A DNA stretch of 64,000 nucleotides from Haliclona indistincta. Lineage: Eukaryota > Porifera > Demospongiae > Haplosclerida > Chalinidae. Below, one piece after another: positions 10,699-22,626 of this stretch (within the stretch, counting starts at the first letter, position 1; each line of letters begins with the position of its first letter). The translations under genes were made by a program, and so were the position numbers. Below the pieces are notes generated by a model. The model was given only the letters and a program-made list of their open reading frames with translations. It ran no database searches and was not told where the DNA came from. The DNA is taken from positions 1,534,888-1,598,887 of the forward strand of contig OZ024786.1 in the NCBI GenBank assembly GCA_964017065.1, given 5' to 3'.

Positions 10699-12192
10699 AT
10701 GGAGAGAAGCGATTCTCGTGACTCCCGTGTGGAAGTCATCAGGAATGGACATACTCTTTTGCTCAAAGGACAGGATGTCACCATTTCACAACTGGCTCGA
10801 ATCTTAAAGGTATGACGTAGCACATACACGGGGAATTGTTTTGAATGCGCTTATCATTTTTAATACAGATAAAACCAGATACACTGTATTTGGAGGAGGA
10901 AGTGACCAATAACGTAGAGTTAGCCGATACTGACGGACGATTTCATGCCTCTGCAAGGAACACGGGTATACGTTACAAAGTCTGTGGTGAAAGCATTGGC
11001 GAGTCTTCAAATAGTCAAGTATGGTCCACCCCTCCTTCATGGACGGTCCCTACAAGAGGCCGATCCTCAGCACCTTTGCCATCTCCCAAAAGAAATGTAT
11101 CTGAGCAATCAAGTAGTGGTGTTGCGGAAAGCACTTTTAAAAAATGCATCCCCTTCGTTTCTTTGGTACTCGATGGTTCCGGAAAAATAGTCATTGAATC
11201 TACAGACGACAATGTTTATATTAAGATTCCAGGTACAGTTTCAACCGAATCAATTTTATCAGCTATTGCACCAAAAGTGTCTATGGCAGCTGATGACTTG
11301 ATAGTACTTGACTCGAAATTCATTCCTGTCACAAACGACAAAGGTCAGTTTACTGGTTTTCCATAACCACATTGTACTTGTACGTTATAGATATGGAATA
11401 TTGGAAGACACCTAGTAGACGTCTTTACATCACAAGACACAAAGATTTCGAAGAAATTATTGTCAAGCAAAAGGATTTGAAGCGCTTAAATCTTAGTCTT
11501 ACCAGAAAGAGAAAGGCATCCCATCATATTGAGACTGAAGAATGCAGTGACACTCTGGCAAGGATTGAGACTACTGTTGAAATTGTAAGTATCTCTCCAC
11601 ACAGAATAACATTATAATGATGGCTTCTATTAGAGTCGTATTATGGCAAACCAAACTATAGCATTACGTCAAGTGTTATATTATTATAACATAAAGCATT
11701 ATGATTATTTCGCTGGAACTGTGAAGAGAGCCCATTACAAAAAATAATGACGCAAAGAGGTATTCCAACTATTCAAGACTTAAAACAAAAGTCTCTCAGT
11801 GGACCAGAAATTAGAGATACAAAAGTGCCTCTTCAAAATGAGAAAAATTTGACTCACTCAATAATTGTCCGATCATGTGAAGGTGTGTTTCCATGTCTTT
11901 TTTTGCTTTGTAGATCTCTGACAAAGTGACAAAATTATCCAACCCCAAATCTCAGCTTACAGTGGTAGCACTACAACAGTTTGAGTGTAAGATTTGCTTA
12001 TGTCTATCTCGACCACCTGTTATGACTACACTATGTTGTCATCAATTGTTGGGGTGTGACGAGTGTTTCAAAGCAGCTACAGAAGATGACCTTCGGTGTC
12101 CACTATGTCGACGTGAAGATACAACGGCTATACCTCTGAGAGGTTTCGATGCTATCATTAAAGAATTACAGAAGGAGCAACGAGCCGAGTGA
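10699..12192 (+). CDS. RING-finger protein, transposon-associated family, copy A
   Basis: Likely exons: 10699-10809 (37 codons, starts MERSDSRDSRVEVIRNG), 10869-11343, 11391-11584 (contains EYWKTPSRRLYI), about 11729-11884 (borders uncertain), 11914-12192. Exons 1 and 2 end in phases 0 and 1, as in copies B and D. The C-terminus is a RING: CKICL, then TLCCHQLLGCDEC, then CPLCR, followed by a short helix LRGFDAIIKELQKEQ. RING domains of this kind usually act as E3 ubiquitin ligases; the long N-terminal region is unknown to me. It sits head-to-head with integrase copy A; the ATGs are about 470 bp apart. The EYWK..SRR block aligns with KFWKVGSRR of the other two copies, which places them in one family although sequence identity is low. 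Confidence 0.75.
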
Positions 12193-15100
12193 CAAATTTC
12201 TTCGGTAGTGACTGCTCCTTGGACTGCTGTCAGTATTATTATAATCCCCAGTGTATATCGTGAGAACAAGACAGAATTCAGTTCTTCATCTATTTAACTG
12301 CTATTTCATTATTCAATCTGCTGTTGTGTTTGTACAATTGAGTGTAGATGTGGACTCACATTAGTCAACTCAGATTCAATACCGTTGTCTTTGAGTGGTT
12401 GGTCGCAGTCACGTTCCTCTTACTGTTTAACCCTTTTGCCGGGTTTAATTTGTTGCTCCGCCTACGTCACGCGATGATGATCATCAATCATATCAGTAGT
12501 GCTGGCTGATCTATGCGTGGAGCCGGCTGAGTAGCTGGAGCGCAACCTAGAGAAACATACATCATGTAGATAGATGACAAAAAGGCCTCTATTTGTTATC
12601 TTGTCCTCCTGAGGTAATAACTTTTGACCCGGAAAAGGATAGGTTATCGGCCCAAACAGGTTAGTTCACCGTGCTTACCGCCAAAAGTGCCATCCAGACT
12701 ATGTTGCGATCACAGTAGTACGTTCCACCCAACGGTAATTTCTCCGGATCCGGCACAAAACACACCCAGTGGCTTATTATTGTACACAAAGCAGTGACTG
12801 TGTGTCTGTCTCTTTTGATTCTTCAGCTCAATTCTAGCGCTTGCATGGCTAACAGTAGTTGTTTTGGCTTTTGTACGTTGTGATAGAGTCACTTAACTAA
12901 AATTATTCACTCTTACTGTTACACACAAGGCTGTTGAATACCATGCACATGATGCAGATTAGTTTGTATTATGCCATGCGATGTCTTGACCAGTGATCAT
13001 ACAGACTGCCATGAAAATGCTAACACTTATAATGTAGTTCTTCTATTGTATTAGATAGTAAATTTATACTATTAAAATTATAACATTTGCAACTTTCAGT
13101 TTATTGGCATGAAAGCAATGATCATGCATGCTCACCAATAAACATTTTGAACTGTGAGTCAGGCCTCAGGTAGCACCTTATGACAAACACACATGTGCTC
13201 CTGTACAAATGAAATACCGTAGCTGTATGTCTTGTAGCTCCACACAAGTGTTCCAGTGGCAAGCTCACAGTTTATTATGCAAAAATGAAGTGTCATGATC
13301 AAAGAAGCATGATCATAATCATGATCATTACTATTGGTGAAACATACTATTTGGTGTCTCTAGGCTGAATCGCTGGACTAATCAAATACATGTACCGGCT
13401 GAGTTCATCATTTCACACTCTGGACTGAGTTTCATGAGTACTTAATGTAGTAGCTATAGTGAGTGATTGCTGAGCATAGAATTAATATGCTCGTGCATGC
13501 AGTGATAACATCATGCACGCAAACCCAAAATCAAATGAGGATTTAACTGTTGCTCAACTTTTCTAACAAATTAAGGAGTCCTGGCTGCGTGCCTTAAATG
13601 AAGCCTGCTGCACTCGAAGTATAGCATGTGCATGGGACGACGTGCTTATCAAATGCAATACTTATTGTAGCACATTCAGCAGAACATCAGTCCCTTGGCA
13701 GATCATTGTTATGAGAGGTTACCATCCCTGACACACTAGCATCATCTTATCGGCTGCCAGCAGTGAAAAACTGGTGCAGTTACAGCAGATATGGGCAGAG
13801 TTACAGAAGGAGTCAAAGTATATCAACGACTAGTCCTATCAAATCTATTTCACCACTTACCATTGAATTGCTTGGTGTGATTGGTCAAAAATCTTAGAAA
13901 TTTCAATTGACTGACCTTGGTTGTCAAATCAAATGTAGTTACAGTACTAGTGGTGAAGTGAAATCATTGTCCTATCTCATTCAAAGACTGTCAGTAGCAG
14001 TTCAACAAGGGATAAAGGGCACACTTCCTGATTTGTCAGTTGACTTATTTACTTCTTGACTATTTTCCAGTTTGTTTGTATCTTATAATTTCTTTTTGTA
14101 TGTAATTTGGTGTTAGTATAGTTATCCTATGGACTCTGTTTGGTTACTTATTAACTGTATTATGTATGTTTGCTTTATCGATTTGTTATCATCGTGTACC
14201 GTGTATAGGTCTGTTACATCAGTGCAAGTAGGTCTGTTTATTGTAAGTATTATTAACCAATGTATTCTGTTGTGATAACATTCAGTTGTGTCTTTGTACT
14301 TTGTTGTACATGACTATAATTATTATTAAATATTAATACTTGTGAAGTTATTTCTGATAAAAATTAATATTTCAGTGACATCATTACTTTTATCCAAGCA
14401 ATGCCATAGGAATTAATATTCATGGATGAGTTACTCTGAGTTTGTGGTATTATAGTACACCATTAATTTTTCTTGCCCTGTCTTGTCCCTCACTTTGCAT
14501 GTGGCACCATGATAAATTGTCACCATTAACATCCAATCCCTGCAGTCCAGTAATATGCTTGTTGTTTTCTTGTCAATAATGATAGTTAATATTATTTTAA
14601 TATGCAGGAAACCAAATCATGGAGTAATATATCTAGTGTCTTCAAGATGACTGTCTTGTCGTGCAGTGATGCATTATACACACTTATTATTCAACAGCTG
14701 TGCATGCATGCAGTCCTATGTTCAATAAAGTAGAGGAGTGCGGACAACTCATAATGCGGCATAACATCAAAACACGTCTAAAATTAGGTATACTTACCAA
14801 AATTTTAAGAGATTTTGGTGGACTCTAGAAATCTAGTATACATAAATTTAGGCAGCTCAAATTTCAGTTTTGATCTAAAAATTTGGTCATTTTAGAACAA
14901 AGGTGCATGCCTAAATTTAGGCATTCATCATCGAATTTGAGCAAACTTTGCACGTTTTGTTAGGCACATGCCAATAAAAAGGTAACAAACCTGCAAAAAA
15001 TAATTGGACAAAAATAAATTTAAAAATAACGTGTTAAAAAGCTTTAAAATCAACTAGCTGATACAGATCTAGTTCTGCTGTGTGGACGACAAATCAGCCT

Positions 15101-15588
15101 CACTGGCATGGGGATGATAGCGAATGGTATAGCTGCATGACATCTATATAATATCATCGCCTATATAGATGCCTACATCAACACACACACAGAGAGCGAA
15201 CCTGTTTACAGTATACCAGCAGACCTGTATGATCACGAGACTCACTTTGCTGCAGATATAGTCCCCATGCAGGTGCCCACCTTCTGGATCTGTACAAAAA
15301 TTGTAGACCCTTCTGCCACCAAATCGAAGTAATAAAACTGGAGTAATTGTCAACTTTTTTGATCGCAACCTTTAAAGATGAAAGATAAAAATTGAAAATT
15401 GAACTTAATATTATGTTTTAAATTTGATGAATGAATGACAAACAATGAAAAAGCTTTGGTTTTTCAATTTTCAATGGCTACCTAACTAGGATGACACAAG
15501 GATGGACCAACAGTACACAGACCCTCATACATACAGTAGTGATGATAATGACAGATTGATACAGTTATAAGATAGTTAAGCACTGATG
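12193..15588. other. gene-free stretch between RING copy A and element B
   Basis: AT-rich sequence with no supported coding region. It holds a TTAACCCTTTTG fragment near 12427, microsatellite-like ATCATGATCAT near 13310, and at 15388-15405 and 15457-15474 the motif AATTGAAAATTGAA and its complement, which also occur in the TIRs of elements B and D. If the copy A pair belongs to a larger transposon, its right end could be here, but I could not delimit one. Confidence 0.4.
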
Positions 15589-15594
15589 GTCTAG
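15589..15594. other. target-site duplication of element B (left)
   Basis: GTCTAG directly before the TIR; the same six bases follow the right TIR at 28606-28611. Confidence 0.88.
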
Positions 15595-15855
15595 GGTCAG
15601 TGTTCATTTGGATCAGTCAATATTCAATATTAAAACAAATGAATAATGACTGTAAAACCATTTTTCTGTATTTAGAAAAAGCAATTCAATGTTGCAAAAA
15701 CAATTTTCAATTTTCAATTGTGATAAAATAAAATTTGCTTTTCTGTGTTCAATTTGTAATAGTTTGATGTTGTAATCGACGTACAAGCGCATAACGTAAC
15801 GAATAAGGACTCAGACTGAAGTGGACACGCCTACACCGCACCTACAATTCATGGC
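15595..15855 (+). repeat. left TIR of element B
   Basis: Matches the reverse complement of 28345-28605 with few differences. It contains the subterminal motif TTTTCAATTTTCAATT. At its inner edge a short frame starts ATGGCGGAC (15851) with a GTAACA donor after 15 codons; the right TIR has a counterpart ATG at 28347 on the minus strand. Confidence 0.88.
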
Positions 15856-15928
15856 GGACGCGACGAGGCTATGTGGCGACGTTTCTGCACTACAAGTAAC
15901 AGACTCCGATCCGTTTTTGATACGTATG

Positions 15929-16124
15929 TGTGTGCCTGTGTGTTTGTGTGAGTGTGCCTGTGTGAGTGTGCCGGTGCCTGCGTGTTTGTGTGAGTGTGTG
16001 CTGCCTGTGTGTTTGTGTGAGTGTGTGCTGCCTGTGTGTTTGTGTGAGTGTGCCTGTGTGCTGCTTGTGTGCCTGTGTGTTTGTGTGTTTGTGCCTGTGT
16101 GTTTGTGTGAGTGTGCCTGTGTGT
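15929..16124 (+). repeat. GT-rich microsatellite
   Basis: Irregular TGTGTTTGTGTGAGTGTGCC repeats. They create long spurious open frames on both strands. Confidence 0.85.
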
Positions 16125-16741
16125 CAGTGATTCTATATCTCCTCTCTCTTTCCTTCCTTAGAGATCTAGCTCTCTCTCTCTCTCTCATTACCTCCCACAG
16201 AGCTCCCTCCAATCTCTTTCTCTCTTGATCATGCAATTCCTGTAGCCACCCAATACATGTATATGTACCTAGAACAGCATGAGTGGTGGGTCTAAGTACA
16301 TGTGTGTGTGTGATGATGTTTCTGTTTTTCGCCTCCCTTCCCTTCCTAATTCTCTCTCTTTCCCGCTCCTCATAAGCACATGCACACATTCTCTTTCTAG
16401 CACTCCATTGATCACTTGCTGTAGCCACAAAAATACCCAGAGGAGTTTGTGTGGTAAGTCTGCATCGTGTAAGTGAATGTTTTACTACCACTCCCCCTCC
16501 ATCCATCCATCTGTCTATCTCTCTCTCATTCTTTCTCTACCTGTCCAGGCACATACAAAGCCGACCACGACCCCATTTCTCTTTTTGAACACCTGCAGGA
16601 GCTGTGGCTACAATATAAAGATCAGATGTTTGTGATATTCAACCTTGTTGACCTCTTTAAGTGCTTATTATAATTATTATTAATAATGTCATCTTAACAA
16701 TGATTTGAACGAGTAATAAGCAAGGCTTGCAAACAAGCGAG

Positions 16742-19700
16742 TTATGAACATGATAGTCTGTAAGTGACATCACATAAAAAGAGTAGTCCTTCTTGGAACA
16801 TACTGCCATTACCATTAACCAAAGTATGAAATACAGGTTCAAACGATGGAAAACGAGCTCTGAATGCTTGTTCACGCATTTCTAACTTAGAGTTGTCTGC
16901 CATTAGTGGATCGGTTCCAAAGTATGTTGGGTCCGTGATTCGTCCTCCTGCTTGCCTGTACCTCTCCAGAGCCTCAGCAGGAGACCACAGCAATGAGTGA
17001 CTGATTGATTTTACGCGGTTATCAAGGTATACACGCCTATTGGGAACACCTTGTGGGAGTCCATGTCTACGACCTGAATTTCAAAGAAAATACTAGTGTT
17101 ACAACACTCAGGAAATCTTACCAGGGATCGAATGTTCATTCCACGAGGTTGAAAGTAGCTTTAAGCCAACTGAAGCAACATGAAGTGTGAACCTACAAAT
17201 TTACAAAAATAATGTCATATAACGCCCAATAACCTCTGTATAGCTAAACTGAGTGGACATTAAGCTAACTGGCTAACTGCAGGATATAATGAAGCACCTA
17301 AGGTGCAGATGCCTCGGTGGAATGACACTATATCCACAAACAACTATCCACCATTCCACAAACACAGCAACTGCAGATGCATGTATACAGGATTTCTGTA
17401 TAGCAGTGTGCTTTAGTTATGCAATCAGAAGCCAATCAGTGCTATAACCACTAATTCAACTGGGCATGTCTATAATGTTCAGTTCGAGTGCAGGGCACAG
17501 CACGTATATACACGAGCGAGATAGCGTCCATAGCTTGCTTACACAGTTTCTTTAGACACACGCTGCTATCCTGTAACCTATCAGCTTCTAGGCAGTTAAC
17601 TGTGGATAGTTTTGTCTAGGGAGAACTCTAGATCACCAGCAACGGCGAGGTAAGCAAAGTTACGCCATAACTCGAGAACGCAGCTTCATATACAAGTCTG
17701 CCATGCTGTTCTGAAGTAAAAAAACAAACTCACTAGCTGTAAGGCAGCCAGCAGTAGACAACTTTGTCTTTACATCACCAACTAGATCGCCACTGGCGAT
17801 CGCGAGGTAAGCAATCACGCCATAACTCACGAACAGAGCCTTATAACCAAAATCCTTACAATTCATTTTCAAGCAAATATCGACTTTAGCTTGTGTTGCA
17901 CGTTTCAGTGCTTAGTTTTCAGTGAGCGACGAGAAATCCTGCCGACAGACAGACAGATACACAAACCGACTACCGTATGCCCCGTGGCTCCGCCCACTGA
18001 GGCATAATTATTAGGGTGTGTCTTATAGATTGTTACACCTAATCAATGAAAAACCCTTTTGACAGGAGGTATTCTTAATACTTTAGGTTTCATAGCTTTA
18101 GGTTTCAGTTACAAATTATTAAGCAGTTGAGATGGTGGGAAGCTATGATATTCATGACTTTTGTAAGTTTCCAACTATGGGCATTCATGCAGTCTGCGTT
18201 TCCTGATAGACACCAATCATAGCAAGTTTTAGTCACGTATTGTTAGCCATTGCAGAGCAGTGAGCTCGCTCATTCAAACTTTTTGCAAGCAATTTATTTT
18301 AAGCTGTATGTTGAAGCATCAATTTATACACAGATAAACATGCTCACAGTACGCAGGATCTAGGAAGTGCTGGTGTATGCTTTCCAGTGAATTCCATTTT
18401 GTCTATGATGCTCTAGTGCCAGTCAGCAAAAAATACACAATAATTGTTAGCATAGATGTACATAGCACTACACTTTCAAATTTTCACAGCATTCTAGCTC
18501 TCATTAGTATGGCAAGGAAAATGGCATCTCGCTCATAGGCAACATAATCTTTGGATGCTGGATGCTGCCAAAACACAGAAATCTTTGCTGCCTGGATATG
18601 CTCTAAAATTCTAAGGCTACTGGCGGGTTATAATAGTGCCAAAACAGTAGCTGAAAACCTAAATTTCAAGTACAACTCTGCATACCACTACTTACTCTAT
18701 GTACCGTAAATCTGGAAATTTTCAGCGTCAAAATATTTTCGTCGTTTGTCCTTGTGTCGAAATTAAATACGCAAAATGATACGCGCATTGGTTTAATCAA
18801 TGCACACTATATGCTCATCCAAGCTAACGACAAAAATTAGATGCACCGAAAATTTGATGGAACAAAATTTGGATACGCAAAAATTTCCAGATCTACGGTA
18901 CTCCGTGTAAAGTAATGGTACCACCAGTGTAAGGGCCATTAATTGCTTACTAATTTTGGTAAACAATCTCAAGCTGCCTCCTAATAATGCCAGGCATAAT
19001 ATTATTATTTTTAACACAATATTATTGTTACATGTACCATGATGTGCAGAATCTGTGAATTGGGTTATCCATGTCAATTTCTCCAGAATCTTCCAGACGA
19101 ATAAGAATTGTCTTGATGGGATAGTTCACACGAGTATTGACTCCTGCTTCAACCCATATTCTTTCTATCATGTGATTCTGATGAAAATAAAATATGATTT
19201 TCCTCATTAACTATCACACCACTTATTAGTTATTCATTGCGTCAGAAGATTACGATAGACGCAGGGTGTTCATGCTATTTACATCCCTCAAACACCACTT
19301 AATTTATAGCTTTGCGAAACTACTCCAAAGCTTTTCAAGGTTCAGAAATGCAAACCTTGCATGGCTGCTAGTAGCTCGGGAGTGAAGAAACTATGGTGCT
19401 ACGTTCTTCGAAAGAAGCAAACAAACTTTAATAGGCCATTCCCAGTATATATAAGGCCGAAGTATGCATGGAATGCATGCGTGGGCGTACCACTAGGCTT
19501 GGCTACAGTACTGGAGTAAAGGCGATTACGTAAGTGCTAAAATTAATACACGAATTTATATGGGGCTTATGGGAGAGATCGCGATACTTTCGACATCTTT
19601 GTAGTGCTCTCCGTAAAATTGACAACCGCGTGGTCTTGCTGCTTGGGTTCCTCTACCTTCGCTCTGTCGAACGCAAAAGACTACGCGTGCATTGGCAACA

Positions 19701-21607
19701 TGCTTTTGGACAAACGGCAGGGTTCTCGCTAGGCAGTTATTGAATGAATCACTCCATTTGGTTTTTCCTAGATCCATTTGGTTTAGGGTTCAAATCACCT
19801 GTGATCCATTTGGGTATTAGGATAAGGAGGTGTTTTTACATGTGTATAAACAAGTAATCATCTTCTATCCATTGGGACAGGCATTCAAGTGGTAGTGATT
19901 GTATGCTGTGGTGTGGGTATAATAGCTACTGATCCATTTGGCTTCCTAATCCTAGCGAGAACCCTGACAAACGGGCGCGCAAACAAGCCCAAGTTACGCT
20001 ATCTATGGCAAGCTTGTTGGGCATTTTTCAGGAGAGAAACAATTTTATAAAGCTGGATACTGTAAGAGTATACTGCGTGCAGGTACTGCTGCCAGTGGTG
20101 ACTTGAACTGTGGAGACTGTGTCCTTTGTTAGCTTGATCTATAGTGCGACTAGGCCTTGTTTGCGCGCCTGTTTCTCCAAAACGTTGTTGCCAATGCACG
20201 CGTAGTCTTTTGCGTTCGACAGAGCGAAGGTAGAGGAACCCAAGCAGCAAGACCACGCGGTTGTCAAGTTTACGGAGAGCACTACAAAGATGTCGAAAGT
20301 ATCGCGATCTCTCCCATAAGCCCCATATAAATTCGTGTATTAATTTTAGCGCTTACGTAATCACCTTTACTTCAGTCTAGCCCGGAAGCCAATTCACAAC
20401 CATTAATGCTAATTAAATTCTTTAGGCTCTTAGTGGGAATGGCCTATTGCATAACCCTCCCACTGTATGTGAAGCTGACAACCTCATTTTGCCAAGTGTT
20501 TTCTGGGCACCTTGAAACCGTAAGATCTCAAAATTTTGTAGGCCATTTTTTGAAAATGTTGGGAAATTAGCATTGAAGCCATTGAAAATGCCCAGTGTAA
20601 ACACATTAATTTTAGTGACCAGGTGAGGCAAAAACCTACTGGAACTTTCAGGTTTTCATTTTGGCTAATTTCAGCATATTTCAGCACTTCAAAACAGTTA
20701 GGTGTATTAAGTATTTATGATGCCTAATGGTGCCATTAGGCCTTAAATATCAAGTCAAAATACAGTCACTACTGTTACTTTACTACCTTCGTAGAGGATG
20801 TTTGGACGTAAGGCCTTTTTGACACATCGTTTCGAAATGATGAAAACTGCTCCTGAACAAACAAAAGCAAATACCACTCCCGCCCGTGGTCCACACGTAT
20901 TTGGTCCCACAGTCCAAGATCTTTAGCAAGTTTCCTGGAAAATACAAACAAAAACACAATCTCTATAGCTATTGTACAAATGTAAAATATAACTCACAAA
21001 AATACATGCTCATAAACAATGACATTATTTTTGATGGGCATAGAGCAGAGAGCCATGATCTTGCCAGTGAATCCATCTACTGCACACACATGAGTAACTC
21101 CAAAAGCCACTAGTTTTTCATTTTGGTCTATATGCAGCTTTTCTCCAAAATACTGAACTATGTATGGTGAAGGGTTTGTTTGTCGCTGCGTGAGATTTAA
21201 TCTTCTGCTATGGTAACCTGGATGTACCTTTCGCAAAGCATCCCCCACTCGACTTTGGGCAGTGCGAAACCCTTGTGCACCCAAGAGCCCCGTCATGGTC
21301 TTTCTCCCATACTGAGGTCCAACCTGCGTGTACAGACAAGTCACAACCCTTCTTCAAAGTGAAACATTCATCTTACGCGCATGACATTGAAAGACACAAG
21401 CCTGTCAATGGTTGATTGTGCAAGTCTTGCTGTCCTGTGTATGTTGTTTGTCAGGCAGTAGCGCTTCACGCTGGCAGCACTCAATCCTCTAAGAGTAGGA
21501 TAAATTCCTCTTAGCTGATTACTGACTTGCTCGTGTGTTAGACACCGCTTTTCAATAGCCTCCCGAATAAAGGAATCGATTCCAGGTATGCTAGTCAATG
21601 TTGCCAT
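16742..21607 (-). CDS. IS3-like integrase/transposase, copy B
   Basis: Exons on the minus strand: 21607-21377 (77 codons, MATLTSIPGIDSF..., HTH-like SVKRYCLTNNIH), 21323-20998 (YGRKTMTGLL; first Asp in HIDQNEKLVAFGVTHV), 20934-20787 (second Asp in IRVDHGREW), 19177-about 19038 (Glu in MIERIWVEAGVNTRVNYP) and 17073-16742 (GRRHGLPQGVPN..., ends RLSCS). D, D and E are all present. The exon 4 donor phase (2) does not fit the exon 5 acceptor (needs 1), so a small exon may be missed or this junction is damaged. Exon 4 has two extra codons compared with copies A and D. Intron 3 holds a Harbinger-like inverted-repeat element and intron 4 a MITE. It is probably the transposase that moves element B: it lies wholly inside the TIRs. 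Confidence 0.78.
17291..18007 (-). repeat. MITE-like repeat, copy 3 (inverted)
   Basis: Reverse-complement copy of the ATGCCTCGGTGGGCGGAGCC family: the tail GCAGATGCCTCGGTGG comes first and the head CGTGGCTCCGCCCACTGAGG last. It is inserted in intron 4 of integrase copy B. Confidence 0.75.
19431..20451. mobile_element. inverted-repeat element with Harbinger-like reading-frame remnants
   Basis: Ends share AATAGGCCATTCCCA in inverted orientation. Inner blocks 19517-19700 and 20360-20165 are near-identical inverted copies. Both encode a fragment containing NRVVLLLGFLYLRSVERKR, which looks like the N-terminal region of PIF/Harbinger transposases (inference). No full transposase is present. It lies in intron 3 of integrase copy B. 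Confidence 0.6.
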
Positions 21608-22626
21608 CGCACATATGGCGCGCTGTAGCCTGTTTCGACTCGGCCTGTTTGTAAAACCAGGTGGCCAGGCCTAGCTAGGTGGGGCCTCGTGGGGGTGGTC
21701 CGGGGTGGAGCAGTACAGGTAGGTGTGGTCAGAATAGCGACTACAGTCTACAGCTAGATAGATGAACTGTACTGTATCATCTATGCTGCTTTAGCTACAG
21801 ATTTGAAGACTACACGGTGACGGCTACAGCGGCGGACCCGTAGAGTTGCAGACTTGCCTAGTGCCTATGGGCGCTAGCTGACTTCACATCATGATATGAT
21901 CCGATGCAGCGGCGCGTGCAGCGGCCCGGGCCGCGGGGTAACTCCACTTCTTGGAACAAATTCAAACTTGGACCTCCGTACTTCCCAACAGTCGCCGCGC
22001 TGTGGCAACTTTGTATGGTCCAGTTAGAAGGTAGATGAGTGTCCTTTCTAACCAGTATGTAAACGTTTCTCTCTCTCTTTGCAGTGTTTTTAGACGAGAG
22101 ACTAGCTGCACTTAGCAAAATCGCGCTAACTAATTTCTAATCCTCTCTAAAATACCAACAGCAGTGTAGAACACCAGAAAGAGATCGTCCTGTGTAACTA
22201 TGATTGTTGTGTTTCTTTGTTTCGTGGAGAAAACATTGCCTTTAGCTATAATCATCTGTCCTGAAATTATCAGCGCAGAAAGTATTCGATTTTGTCTGCG
22301 AAACTGCACTAAAAGCTTCGGACATACGTTTGCAGTGGTGCTACAGGTGACTAGAATTCACCTTCCTTCATCTTCGTTCCATTGCGCACACCCCGCCCTA
22401 CCTTATCTTAGTTAATTAAGACCACTCCCCTAAACCAGCTTCAAGTGACACCGAGTACGTGAGCTGCGCTGCTTCCCTCTTCTTGCTAAATTTGAAGTGA
22501 AGATACTGAATGAGTGAGTGAGTATAATAATTATAATAATAAGTGCTACAGGGCACAAGCAGAATGATAAATAATTATGGTTATATATGAAACAGCTGGA
22601 TATATACTGAATAGTCAAGAGTGAAG

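Noticed and set aside
12710..12892. Short frames in the 12.2-15.6 kb gap as genes
   Set aside because: No motif, no splice partner and composition typical of chance frames.
12193..15588. Right terminus of a transposon enclosing integrase/RING pair A
   Set aside because: AATTGAAAATTGAA motifs are present at 15388-15474, but no GGT-type end or target duplication could be paired because the left end is outside the window.
15811..16506. 231-residue minus-strand frame and the overlapping plus-strand 135-residue frame
   Set aside because: Both are produced by the GT-rich microsatellite and have repeated His/Thr or Cys/Val composition.
19534..20256. Two Arg-rich frames as independent genes
   Set aside because: They are inverted copies within one inverted-repeat element and only resemble a transposase N-terminus.
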